Positions 30,537 to 38,648 of a stretch of DNA of 64,000 nt are shown here, piece by piece; position 1 is the stretch's first letter; each line of letters opens with the position of its first letter. Source of the DNA: Mycobacterium sp. ELW1 (GTDB lineage Bacteria > Actinomycetota > Actinomycetes > Mycobacteriales > Mycobacteriaceae); the NCBI RefSeq assembly GCF_008329905.1, contig NZ_CP032155.1, forward strand, positions 5,456,001-5,520,000. Direction: 5' to 3'. The translations under genes and the position numbers were made by a program. The notes below the pieces were generated by a model that made no database searches, was not told where the DNA came from, and worked only from the letters and a program-made list of their open reading frames with translations.

Positions 30537-31256
30537 TCATTGCGCCGAAGATATATCGGCCGCCAGCAAGCCGGTGTCGGTGGGCAATGTGGCGATCACC
30601 GAGTTGAGGCGCTGGGCGTGGGTCTCGGCAACGGTCAGCAGCTGTTCGACATCGTCGGCGAGGAACGCGTCCACCATCCGTCGATGGTCGGCGTGCAGCG
30701 CCGCTCGCGCCGACGGCGTGACATGCACCATCGATTGCACGGGTTCGGTCATGTTCCATGCCGATTCGAGCATCCGCAGCAGACGAAACATCCGCGACGG
30801 ACGGGTGAGCGCGAGATGGAAATGTCGGCTCTGACGGTGATAGGTGAGTGGATCGTCATTGTCGATCGCCTGCTGCAGAAGCTCATTGGCGGCCACGATG
30901 GCCGCCCGATCGGCATCTGTTGCGTTGGCGACGGCCGACGCCAGCGACGCCGCCTCCAAAGTCTCACGCACGATGTACATTTCGCGCAGTTCCTGCGGTG
31001 TCAACGCGGCGACGGTGTACCCCGAGTTGGACCGGTGTGCGACCAACCCCTCACCGATCAGCGTCTTCAGCGATTCACGTACCGGGATCTGGCTGACGCC
31101 GAACAGGTCCGCCACGTCGGCCAGCGGGATCGGTGTGCCCGGTGGGGTGGCGCCGTCGAGGATCACACGGCGAAGCTCGTCGAGGATGGCCTGCTGCGGG
31201 CTGCCGGGCTGATCCACCACCAACTTCTCGACCAATGCCGAACGTCGTCGCAGCAT
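30537..31256 (-). CDS. GntR-family regulator, FadR/FCD subfamily
   Basis: A 239-residue regulator. The winged helix-turn-helix (about residues 18-85) contains IPLADVADLFGVSQIPVRESLKTLIGEGLV in typical GntR form. The C-terminal FCD domain carries the His residues expected to bind metal (YHRQSRHFHLAL, HADHRRMVD, ETHAQRL). It is the first gene of the GntR-permease-racemase minus-strand run, so it likely senses a pathway metabolite and controls these genes. Confidence 0.9.
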   Translation of the reverse strand: MLRRRSALVEKLVVDQPGSPQQAILDELRRVILDGATPPGTPIPLADVADLFGVSQIPVRESLKTLIGEGLVAHRSNSGYTVAALTPQELREMYIVRETLEAASLASAVANATDADRAAIVAANELLQQAIDNDDPLTYHRQSRHFHLALTRPSRMFRLLRMLESAWNMTEPVQSMVHVTPSARAALHADHRRMVDAFLADDVEQLLTVAETHAQRLNSVIATLPTDTGLLAADISSAQ

Positions 31257-31310
31257 CGTGTCACGGTAGGGGGCTTTTGTTTCGCCGGTATTGCTGCCCT
31301 GAATCTGGTG

Positions 31311-31682
31311 CTAGCCGGCCGCCCACTGCTTGGCCTGCTCGAGCTCGTCGAGGCCGAACACCGCGACGTCACCGGGCATCAGCCAGCCCACCGCGTGAAT
31401 GGTGTGGACCACCCACTCCTTGTCGCTGACCACCGCGATGCGCTTGAAGGCGCCGTGCCGAGTGAACAGCGTGCCCAACCCGAGTTTGAGGTCTTCGACC
31501 AGACCGCCGGGCCCGAACCCTTCATAGTCGGAGTCGATGACTTCGACGATCCGGATGTCGCCATCGGGCTTCATCAGGTCGTCCATCGCCGGCTTGAACG
31601 CCTTGAGGTCTTCGCCGCTCACCCGGCCGGACACCCGAAGGCCCGTCACACCCTCAGGCATATCGGAAAGGACTTCGATCAT
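31311..31682 (-). CDS. SpoIIAA-like STAS-fold protein
   Basis: A 123-residue protein of the SpoIIAA-like (DUF3478) family: MIEVLSDMPEGVTGLRVSGRVSGEDLKAF, WVVHTIHAVGWLMPGDVAVFGLDELEQAKQW. Unlike true anti-anti-sigma factors there is no obvious phosphorylatable Ser context in the usual place, and the family is thought to bind small or lipid-like ligands. Role unknown. No functional link to neighbours. Confidence 0.8.
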   Translation of the reverse strand: MIEVLSDMPEGVTGLRVSGRVSGEDLKAFKPAMDDLMKPDGDIRIVEVIDSDYEGFGPGGLVEDLKLGLGTLFTRHGAFKRIAVVSDKEWVVHTIHAVGWLMPGDVAVFGLDELEQAKQWAAG

Positions 31683-31707
31683 CGGTTCAGCGTAGAACCG
31701 CGCCCGC

Positions 31708-32163
31708 TCAGGCGGCCGAGATTCGCAACCGATCCTGGATGCTGCTCAGGGCGGCCCGCGCCCGGGGACGCAGATCGTCGGCGGTTCCGACCGGGATGAG
31801 CGTGACCCCGTCGGCGACCCCGGCCACGTACAGGTCGGCAACCAGCCCGGCCAGCCCGTCGACGGTCCCGGCGTAGCGAACCCCGTCGGCGCCGCCGTGG
31901 TCGGCAATCGCGGCCATCGCGGTGCGCGGGTCGTCGGCAACCGACACCGCCAGATCGAGCACCACGGCGACGTCGGTGGGCAGTCTGCGCCGCCGTCGTG
32001 CCGCTTCTTGCAGGTCCGGGGCGCTCAGCCGGATGACCGGACGCTGGCCCGCGGCGACCTCGGTCAATTCCGTCCAGGCACCGTCGGTCTCGGCGAGGAA
32101 CACCCGTAACTCCGGCATGTCGGCCACGCTAAAGACACCAGGGAGCACCGGCAATGGTTCCAT
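31708..32163 (-). CDS. Hypothetical protein, possibly luciferase-like derived
   Basis: A 151-residue protein that I do not recognise with certainty. VAVVLDLAVSVADDPRTAMAAI, GVRYAGTVDGLAGLVADLYVAGVADGVTLIPVG and a final helix resemble strand-helix units of luciferase-like monooxygenase barrels, so it may be a shortened relative. Two starts are possible, 32163 or Met16 at 32118. It is on the same strand as the SpoIIAA-like gene, 25 bp upstream of it. Confidence 0.6.
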   Translation of the reverse strand: MEPLPVLPGVFSVADMPELRVFLAETDGAWTELTEVAAGQRPVIRLSAPDLQEAARRRRRLPTDVAVVLDLAVSVADDPRTAMAAIADHGGADGVRYAGTVDGLAGLVADLYVAGVADGVTLIPVGTADDLRPRARAALSSIQDRLRISAA

Positions 32164-32199
32164 TCAGCCGGACCCGAACTCCGGTGCCGGCGGCCTTTG

Positions 32200-33168
32200 T
32201 CAGCGTTTGTCGACCACCCGGGTCTTGATCAGGCTGGCGACCATGGTCAGGAACAGCGTCAGGATGATCACCGCCAGACTCAGCAGTGTCGGGATCTGCG
32301 GGACGGCGACGTGTTCGCCCCCGTTGATGAATGGCAGCTCGTTTTCGTGCAGGGCGTGCAGCACCAGCTTGACGCCGATGAAGAACAGGATGAAGGCCAG
32401 GCCCTGCGACAGGTACACCAGGCGGTTGAGCAGATCACCCAGCAGGAAGTAGAGCTGGCGTAGTCCCATCAGCGCGAACAGGTTTGCGGTGAACACGATG
32501 TAGGGCTCGCGGGTCAGGCCATAGATCGCCGGGATGGAATCCAGGGCGAACAGCAGATCGGTGGTGCCCAACGCGACGATGACCAGAAACATCGGCGTCA
32601 TCAGGCGCTTGCCGCCCTCTTTGACGTACAGCTTCAGGCCGTCCCATTTGTCGGTGCTCGGCACGTATTTGCGGGCCAGGCGCACCACGGTGTTCTCGGC
32701 ATCGTCGTCGTGCTCGGTGTCGCGGACCAGCCGGATCGCGGTGTACAGCAGGAATGCGCCGAAAATATAGAAGATCCACGAAAACTGTTGAATGGCAACG
32801 GCACCCAGCGCAATGAAGATGCCGCGGAAGATCAATGCCAGGACGATGCCGATCAGAAGTGCCTCTTGCTGATAGATCTTCGGCACTTTGAAGCTGGCCA
32901 TGATGATGATGAAGATGAACAGGTTGTCCACCGACAGGCTGTACTCGGTGAGCCAGCCCGCGTAGAACTCCAGGCCGAACTGACCGCCGTGGAAGTTCCA
33001 CACCCACAGGCCGAAAGCGATGGCCAGGCCGATGTAGAACGACAGATAGATGCCGCACTCACGCATCGTGGGTTCGTGCGGGCGACGCGCGATGAAGATC
33101 ACGTCGAACAGGAGCACCGCGACCGTCACGCCGATGGTGATGAACCATTCGAGCGGTGTCACATTCAT
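32200..33168 (-). CDS. TerC/Alx-family membrane protein
   Basis: A 322-residue integral membrane protein with about nine hydrophobic segments and the TerC family acidic-residue motifs: LTEYSLSVDNLFIFIIIM (Asp in TM) and LGTTDLLFALDSIPAIYG (two Asp). Members such as Alx, MeeF and MeeY are implicated in manganese export or metallation of exoenzymes. A GGAGG Shine-Dalgarno lies 8 nt before the ATG at 33168. The leader carries a candidate yybP-ykoY element, which in other bacteria senses Mn2+ and often precedes TerC genes. Tellurium resistance should not be assumed. Confidence 0.93.
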   Translation of the reverse strand: MNVTPLEWFITIGVTVAVLLFDVIFIARRPHEPTMRECGIYLSFYIGLAIAFGLWVWNFHGGQFGLEFYAGWLTEYSLSVDNLFIFIIIMASFKVPKIYQQEALLIGIVLALIFRGIFIALGAVAIQQFSWIFYIFGAFLLYTAIRLVRDTEHDDDAENTVVRLARKYVPSTDKWDGLKLYVKEGGKRLMTPMFLVIVALGTTDLLFALDSIPAIYGLTREPYIVFTANLFALMGLRQLYFLLGDLLNRLVYLSQGLAFILFFIGVKLVLHALHENELPFINGGEHVAVPQIPTLLSLAVIILTLFLTMVASLIKTRVVDKR

Positions 33169-33174
33169 AAAAAC

Positions 33175-33297
33175 GACCTCCGGGCGTCACAAAACGTCCG
33201 AGGTCTCTTCCGCCGAGCAAAGCTCGGCCCGCGGCACCGGACGACCAACGTTGGCCGCCGTGGTGACGACACCGCGACGAAGGAATACTCCCCTCTG
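33175..33297 (-). promoter_or_regulatory. Candidate yybP-ykoY (Mn2+) riboswitch in the terC leader
   Basis: On the minus strand the leader begins CAGAGGGGAGTATT (33284-33297) and the aptamer 3' side reads GAAGAGACCTC (near 33200-33210). These are the two conserved elements of the yybP-ykoY aptamer (GGGGAGUA and AGAGACCU), with GAGG and CCTC able to close P1. The 3' strand GACCTC (33200-33205) is also exactly complementary to GAGGTC over the Shine-Dalgarno (33175-33180). This suggests a translational switch in which aptamer folding frees the ribosome site. Not confirmed by a covariance model. Confidence 0.65.
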
Positions 33298-33408
33298 CCA
33301 GCAGTGTGTCAGGTCGGCGCACCCAGCAGCAAACCGAACGAACGATCGCCTCGGCCACCGGCCGCGTCCGGCACCGCGATGTCGACGAGGCGGCCTAGGA
33401 TCCTCGTC

Positions 33409-36400
33409 GTGGCGACGCCGGAAATTCCCCCGCAATATCTGCTGTCGGAGCAGGCACCGGCCCCCCGCACCCTCATCGACATCCTCTACGACACCGCCAA
33501 TCGGTACCCCGACGCCGCCGCCATAGACGACGGCACGGTGCAGCTGACCTACGCCGAGCTGATCGCCGACATCGAGGAGAGCGTCGAGTGGCTGGCCGCC
33601 CGCGGCATCGGCCGCGGCGACCGGATCGGCATCCGGATGCCGTCCGGAAGTTACGCCCTCTACGTGGCCATCCTCTCCACGCTGGCCGCCGGGGCGGCCT
33701 ACGTCCCGGTCGACGCCGACGATCCCGACGAGCGCGCCGAGCTGGTGTTCAACGAGGCCGGCGTGGTCGCCATCATCACCGAGGCCGGACTGACCCGCGG
33801 GCCGGGTTCGTCGCGCGGATGGCGGGCGACGGCGCCACTGGGTCGCGACGACGCGTGGATCATCTTCACCTCGGGATCCACCGGAACCCCCAAAGGGGTC
33901 GCCGTCACCCATCGCAACGCGGCGGCATTTGTCGACGCCGAGGCGCGAATGTTCCTGCAGAGCAACCCGATCGGACCCGCTGACCGGGTGCTGGCCGGTT
34001 TGTCGGTGGCGTTCGACGCCTCCTGCGAAGAGATGTGGCTGGCCTGGCGGTACGGCGCGTGTCTGGTGCCTGCGCCCCGCGCCCTGGTGCGCAGCGGCAT
34101 GGACCTCGGGCCGTGGCTGGTGGCGCGGGACATCACCGTGGTGTCGACGGTGCCCACGCTGGCGTCGCTGTGGCCGGCCGAGGCGCTGGAAGCGGTGCGG
34201 CTGCTGATCTTCGGCGGCGAGGCATGCCCGCCCGAGCTGGCCGAACGGCTCGCGGTCGAAGGCCGCGAGGTGTGGAACACCTACGGACCGACCGAAGCAA
34301 CCGTGGTGGCCAGCGCCGCCCGCCTCGACGGGCGCAGTCCGGTCAGCATCGGGCGGCCGCTGCCGGGCTGGGACCTGGCGGTGGTCGACCCCAACGGCCT
34401 CCCCGTCGCTCTCGGTGAGGTGGGCGAGCTGGTGATCGGCGGAGTCGGCCTGGCCCGCTACCTGGATCCGGAGAAGGACGCCGAGAAGTACGCGCCGATG
34501 CCGTCGCTGCAGTGGGCGCGGGCCTACCGCAGCGGCGACCTCGTCCGGCTGGAAGCGGACGGACTGTACTTCCAGGGTCGCGCCGACGATCAGGTCAAGG
34601 TCGGCGGACGCCGCATCGAACTCGGCGAGGTCGACTCGGCACTGGTGAACCTGCCCGGCGTCAGCGGCGCCGCCGCGGCGGTGCGCCGCACCGCCAGCGG
34701 CACTCCGATGCTCGTCGGCTACATCGCCAGCGCCAACCCCGATTTCGACCTCGCGGCGGCCCGTACCCACCTGGCCGAGGCCCTGCCCGCCGCGCTCGTG
34801 CCGCGGCTGGTGCTGCTCGAAGAGCTGCCGACCCGAACCTCGGGCAAGGTCGACCGCAACGCGCTGCCGTGGCCGCCGCCGGGCTATCAGGACTCCGAAC
34901 CCGACCTGGGCGGCACCATGGGCTGGCTGGCCGGGCTGTGGCGCGACGTCCTGGGCGCCGTGGTGGACGGCCCGGAGGCGGACTTCTTCGCCCTCGGCGG
35001 CGGCTCGCTGTCAGCGGCCCAGCTGGTGGCCGCGCTGCGCGAGCGCTACCCCCAGCTGACCGTCGCCCAGCTCTACGACCATCCCCGGCTGGGGTCGCTG
35101 GCCGAATTCCTCGAAGAGCAGAAGCCCCCGGCAGCGGTCACCCCGCGCCACGTCACGCCGACGCCGGTGTCGACGCAGGCGGCCCAGGTGTTGTTGTCGG
35201 TGCCGCTGGCCACCCTGACCGGGCTGCAGTGGGTGACGTGGCTGGCGCTGATCAACAACGTGGCCGCCGCGGTGCATCCGCTGCCCTGGCTGACGCCGGT
35301 CAACTGGTGGCTGGTGGTGGTGGCCTTCATCCTGTTCATCACCCCGATCGGCCGGATGGGCATCGCTGTGCTGGGCGCCCGGACCCTGCTGTCCGGGCTG
35401 GAGCCGGGCACCTATCGGCGGGGCGGATCAGAACACCTGCGGGTGTGGCTGGCCGAACGGCTGGCCGACGCCAGCGGCGCGGAGAACCTCGCGGGTGCGC
35501 CGTGGCTGGTGTACTACGCACGAGCGCTGGGTAACAAGATCGGCAAAGGCGTAGATCTGCATTCGGCGCCTCCGGTGACCGGCATGCTCACGCTCGGCCA
35601 TCGGGTTTCCATCGAACCGGAGGTCGACCTGACCGGGCACTGGATCGACGGCGACCTCTTCCACGTCGGCCCGATCACCGTCGGCAACGACGCCAGCATC
35701 GGGGCACGCACCACGCTGTTCCCGGGTGCCGTCGTGGGAAAGAACGCCGACGTGGCGCCCGGCTCGGGCGTGGTCGGCAAGGTGAAGAACGGGCAGTACT
35801 GGAAGGGCTCCCCGGCGGTGAAATCCGGCAAGGCCCGTCATCCGTGGCCGGAGCACCGGCCGCCGCGCGCCGCCCTGTGGGTGGCCGTCTACGGGGTGAC
35901 GTCCATGCTCCTCGGCGCGGTCCCGCTGCTGGCGCTGGCGATCGGATTGGGTGTGCTGGTCTGGCCGGCCCGGCACAGTGCGACGCTGGGTTCGGCGATG
36001 GCCGCGGCTGCGCCGTGGATTCCGGTGGCCGCGCTGGTCGCCCTGGTGGTCTACGCGGTGTTCACGGTCGTGGCGGTGCGGATTCTCGCGATCGGGCTGC
36101 GCGAGGGTTATCACCCGGTGCGCAGCCGGGTGGGCTGGCAGCTGTGGACCACCGAACGGCTGATGGACGCCGCCCGCAACTACCTGTTCCCCGTCTACGC
36201 CAGCCTGCTCACCCCGTGGTGGCTGCGGGCGCTCGGCGCGAAAGTCGGCCGCAACACCGAGATTTCGACCGCGCTGCTGACCCCGAAGTTCACCGTCGTG
36301 GAGGACGGCGCATTTCTGGCCGACGACACCATGGTGGCCTCCTACGAACTGGGCGGCGGCTGGATCCATGTTGCCAAGGCCACCGTCGGGAAGCGCGCGT

Positions 36401-37314
36401 TCCTGGGCAACTCCGGTATCACCCAACCGGGCCGGCGTGTGCCCGACGACGGTCTCGTCGCGGTGCTTTCGGCCGCCCCGCACAAGGCGAAGGCCGGGTC
36501 GTCGTGGCTGGGCAGTCCCCCGATCCGGTTGCGCCGCCGCGCCGACGAAGCCGACGCCTCACTGACGTTCAGCCCGCCGATGCGGTTGAAGGTGATGCGC
36601 GCCGCGGTCGAGACCTGCCGACTGTTCCCGGTGATCGTCACCTTCGCGATCGGTGTGGCGGTTCTGGCCGCGCTGCAGGCCTTGGCGCTCGAATTCGGCT
36701 ACGCCGTCGCCGCGCTGGCCGGCGGGATCGTGCTGCTGATCGCGGGGGCTGTCGCAGGTGGAATAGCGGTGGCCGCCAAATGGCTTGTGGTGGGTCATAT
36801 CCCGGCCGGTGAGCAGCCGCTCTGGTCGTCGTTCGTGTGGCGCAATGAGGTGTCGGACACGTTCGTGGAAACGGTGGCCGCGCCGTGGTTCGCCCGCGCC
36901 GCCAGCGGCACCCCCGTGATGAACCTCTGGCTGCGGGCGCTGGGCGCCAAGATCGGCCGAGGCGTGTGGTGCGAAACGTACTGGCTGCCGGAAGCCGACC
37001 TGGTGACGCTGCACCGCGCCAGCACGGTCAACCGCGGCTGCGTGGTGCAGACGCATCTGTTCCATGATCGGATCATGCGCATGGACACCGTCGTGCTCGA
37101 CGAGGGTGCCACGCTCGGACCGCACTGCGTGGCGTTGCCCGCCGCCAAGCTCGGCGCCGGCGCCACCGTCGGCCCGGCCTCACTGGTGATGCGCGGCGAC
37201 GAGGTACCGCCGTCGACCCGCTGGCAGGGCAATCCGATTGCGCCGTGGCTCATTTCGAGGAAGAAGACGCGCGACGACGCTCCCTCGCGCAAATCCGAGG
37301 ACAGCGCCGCGTGA
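33409..37314 (+). CDS. Pls/PosA-family NRPS, epsilon-poly-L-lysine synthetase-like
   Basis: A single-module membrane NRPS of 1301 residues. The adenylation domain (about 20-490) has A3 FTSGSTGTPKG (153-163), A5 NTYGPTEATVV (290-300), A8 RADDQVKVGGRRIELGEV and A10 SGKVDRNALP. The carrier domain has phosphopantetheine Ser533 in LGGGSLSAAQ. Then come three repeats of paired TM helices plus a hexapeptide-like domain: TMs near 590-670, 820-895 and 1065-1125. This A-T-(2TM-C)x3 order and length match Streptomyces Pls. My alignment to GrsA numbering gives code D203 A204 E207 S246 I267 G269 T291 V299 V300 K480, close to lysine codes. The GTG at 33409 follows AGGA; ATG 33379 is an alternative. The product is unproven. 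Confidence 0.88.
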   Translation: MATPEIPPQYLLSEQAPAPRTLIDILYDTANRYPDAAAIDDGTVQLTYAELIADIEESVEWLAARGIGRGDRIGIRMPSGSYALYVAILSTLAAGAAYVPVDADDPDERAELVFNEAGVVAIITEAGLTRGPGSSRGWRATAPLGRDDAWIIFTSGSTGTPKGVAVTHRNAAAFVDAEARMFLQSNPIGPADRVLAGLSVAFDASCEEMWLAWRYGACLVPAPRALVRSGMDLGPWLVARDITVVSTVPTLASLWPAEALEAVRLLIFGGEACPPELAERLAVEGREVWNTYGPTEATVVASAARLDGRSPVSIGRPLPGWDLAVVDPNGLPVALGEVGELVIGGVGLARYLDPEKDAEKYAPMPSLQWARAYRSGDLVRLEADGLYFQGRADDQVKVGGRRIELGEVDSALVNLPGVSGAAAAVRRTASGTPMLVGYIASANPDFDLAAARTHLAEALPAALVPRLVLLEELPTRTSGKVDRNALPWPPPGYQDSEPDLGGTMGWLAGLWRDVLGAVVDGPEADFFALGGGSLSAAQLVAALRERYPQLTVAQLYDHPRLGSLAEFLEEQKPPAAVTPRHVTPTPVSTQAAQVLLSVPLATLTGLQWVTWLALINNVAAAVHPLPWLTPVNWWLVVVAFILFITPIGRMGIAVLGARTLLSGLEPGTYRRGGSEHLRVWLAERLADASGAENLAGAPWLVYYARALGNKIGKGVDLHSAPPVTGMLTLGHRVSIEPEVDLTGHWIDGDLFHVGPITVGNDASIGARTTLFPGAVVGKNADVAPGSGVVGKVKNGQYWKGSPAVKSGKARHPWPEHRPPRAALWVAVYGVTSMLLGAVPLLALAIGLGVLVWPARHSATLGSAMAAAAPWIPVAALVALVVYAVFTVVAVRILAIGLREGYHPVRSRVGWQLWTTERLMDAARNYLFPVYASLLTPWWLRALGAKVGRNTEISTALLTPKFTVVEDGAFLADDTMVASYELGGGWIHVAKATVGKRAFLGNSGITQPGRRVPDDGLVAVLSAAPHKAKAGSSWLGSPPIRLRRRADEADASLTFSPPMRLKVMRAAVETCRLFPVIVTFAIGVAVLAALQALALEFGYAVAALAGGIVLLIAGAVAGGIAVAAKWLVVGHIPAGEQPLWSSFVWRNEVSDTFVETVAAPWFARAASGTPVMNLWLRALGAKIGRGVWCETYWLPEADLVTLHRASTVNRGCVVQTHLFHDRIMRMDTVVLDEGATLGPHCVALPAAKLGAGATVGPASLVMRGDEVPPSTRWQGNPIAPWLISRKKTRDDAPSRKSEDSAA

Positions 37315-38648
37315 AACAGCCCGCCAAGAAGGCCGCCAAGAAAGGCGGCCCGCCCGTCATCGATCCGTACCTGCCGAACAACGGCAACTTCGGCTACCGA
37401 GTGTCGCGCTACGAGCTGGACCTCGAGTACAAGGTCGCGATCAACCGCCTGACCGGTACCGCCACCATCACAGCGGCGACGCTGGCGTCACTGAAGACGT
37501 TCACACTGGATCTGTCCGCCGCGCTGTCGGTGTCGAAGGTGACGGTCAACGGCCGTCGCCCATCCAATTTCTCCGCCTCCAACGGCAAGCTGCACATCAC
37601 CCTGTCCACGCCGTTGCCTGCCGGTGCGGCGATGACGATCGGCGTGCGCTACGGCGGCAATCCCCGGCCGATCCGAAGTTATTGGGGTGAAGTCGGTTTC
37701 GAGGAGTTGTCCAACGGTGCGCTGGTGGCCGGACAGCCGAACGGCGCGGCGTCGTGGTTCCCGTGCGACGACCACCCGAGCGCCAAGGCCAGCTACCGGA
37801 TCCAGATCAGCACCGACAGCCCCTACCGCGCGGTGGCCAACGGTGAACTGGTCTCGCGGCGGGTTCGGGCCGCACACACGGTGTGGACCTACGAGCAGCC
37901 GGAGCCGACGTCGACCTATCTGATCACCCTGCAGATCGGCATGTACGGCGCCCACAAACTGTCCAAGGCGCAGGTGCCGATGCAGGCGGTGCTGCCCGAC
38001 CGGCTGCGTCACGAGTTCGATCAGGACTTCGGCCGTCAGCCGCAGATGATGAAGTTGTTCGTCAAGCTGTTCGGCCCGTACCCGCTGAGCAACGGCTACA
38101 CCGTTGTGGTGACCGATGACGATCTGGAGATACCGCTTGAAGCACAAGGTATCTCGATCTTCGGCGCCAACCACTGCGACGGTAAGCGCGGCGCCGAACG
38201 GCTGATCGCCCACGAACTGGCCCACCAGTGGTTCGGCAACAGCGTGACCGCCCGGCGCTGGCGCGACATCTGGTTGCACGAGGGATTCGCCTGCTACGCC
38301 GAATGGTTGTGGTCGGAGAACTCCGGCGGACGCTCCGCCGACCAGTGGGCCCACCACTATCACGCCAAGTTGGCGTCGTCGCCGCAGAATCTGTTGCTCG
38401 CCGATCCCGGGCCGCGCGACATGTTCGACGACCGGGTCTACAAGCGCGGTGCGCTCACCCTGCACGTGCTGCGCGGCACCCTCGGCGACGAGAAGTTCTT
38501 TGCGCTGCTGCGTGATTGGACCAACCGGCACCAGCACAGCACGGTGGTGACCGACGACTTCACCGGCCTTGCCGCCAACTACGCCGACGTCTCGCTGCGT
38601 CCGTTGTGGGATGCCTGGCTGTATTCCACCGAGGTGCCGCGGCTGTGA
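37311..38648 (+). CDS. M1-family zinc aminopeptidase-like metallopeptidase
   Basis: A 445-residue M1 peptidase, shorter than PepN because it lacks the C-terminal helical domain. The zinc site is H301-E302-xx-H305 in HELAHQWFGN, with the third ligand Glu324 in WLHEGFACYAEW. The substrate-binding GAMEN position reads LEAQGIS-like, so the exopeptidase loop is divergent. A Lys/Ala-rich N-terminus (KQPAKKAAKKG) and no signal peptide are visible. GTG start overlaps the NRPS stop (GTGA), so both proteins are made together. Zinc aminopeptidases degrade epsilon-poly-lysine in Streptomyces producers, so trimming, recycling or immunity is a fair inference. Confidence 0.88.
   Translation: MKQPAKKAAKKGGPPVIDPYLPNNGNFGYRVSRYELDLEYKVAINRLTGTATITAATLASLKTFTLDLSAALSVSKVTVNGRRPSNFSASNGKLHITLSTPLPAGAAMTIGVRYGGNPRPIRSYWGEVGFEELSNGALVAGQPNGAASWFPCDDHPSAKASYRIQISTDSPYRAVANGELVSRRVRAAHTVWTYEQPEPTSTYLITLQIGMYGAHKLSKAQVPMQAVLPDRLRHEFDQDFGRQPQMMKLFVKLFGPYPLSNGYTVVVTDDDLEIPLEAQGISIFGANHCDGKRGAERLIAHELAHQWFGNSVTARRWRDIWLHEGFACYAEWLWSENSGGRSADQWAHHYHAKLASSPQNLLLADPGPRDMFDDRVYKRGALTLHVLRGTLGDEKFFALLRDWTNRHQHSTVVTDDFTGLAANYADVSLRPLWDAWLYSTEVPRL

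Noticed and set aside
32200..33168. Tellurite-resistance function for the TerC protein
   Set aside because: No other ter genes nearby; a Mn-type leader RNA points to metal homeostasis instead.
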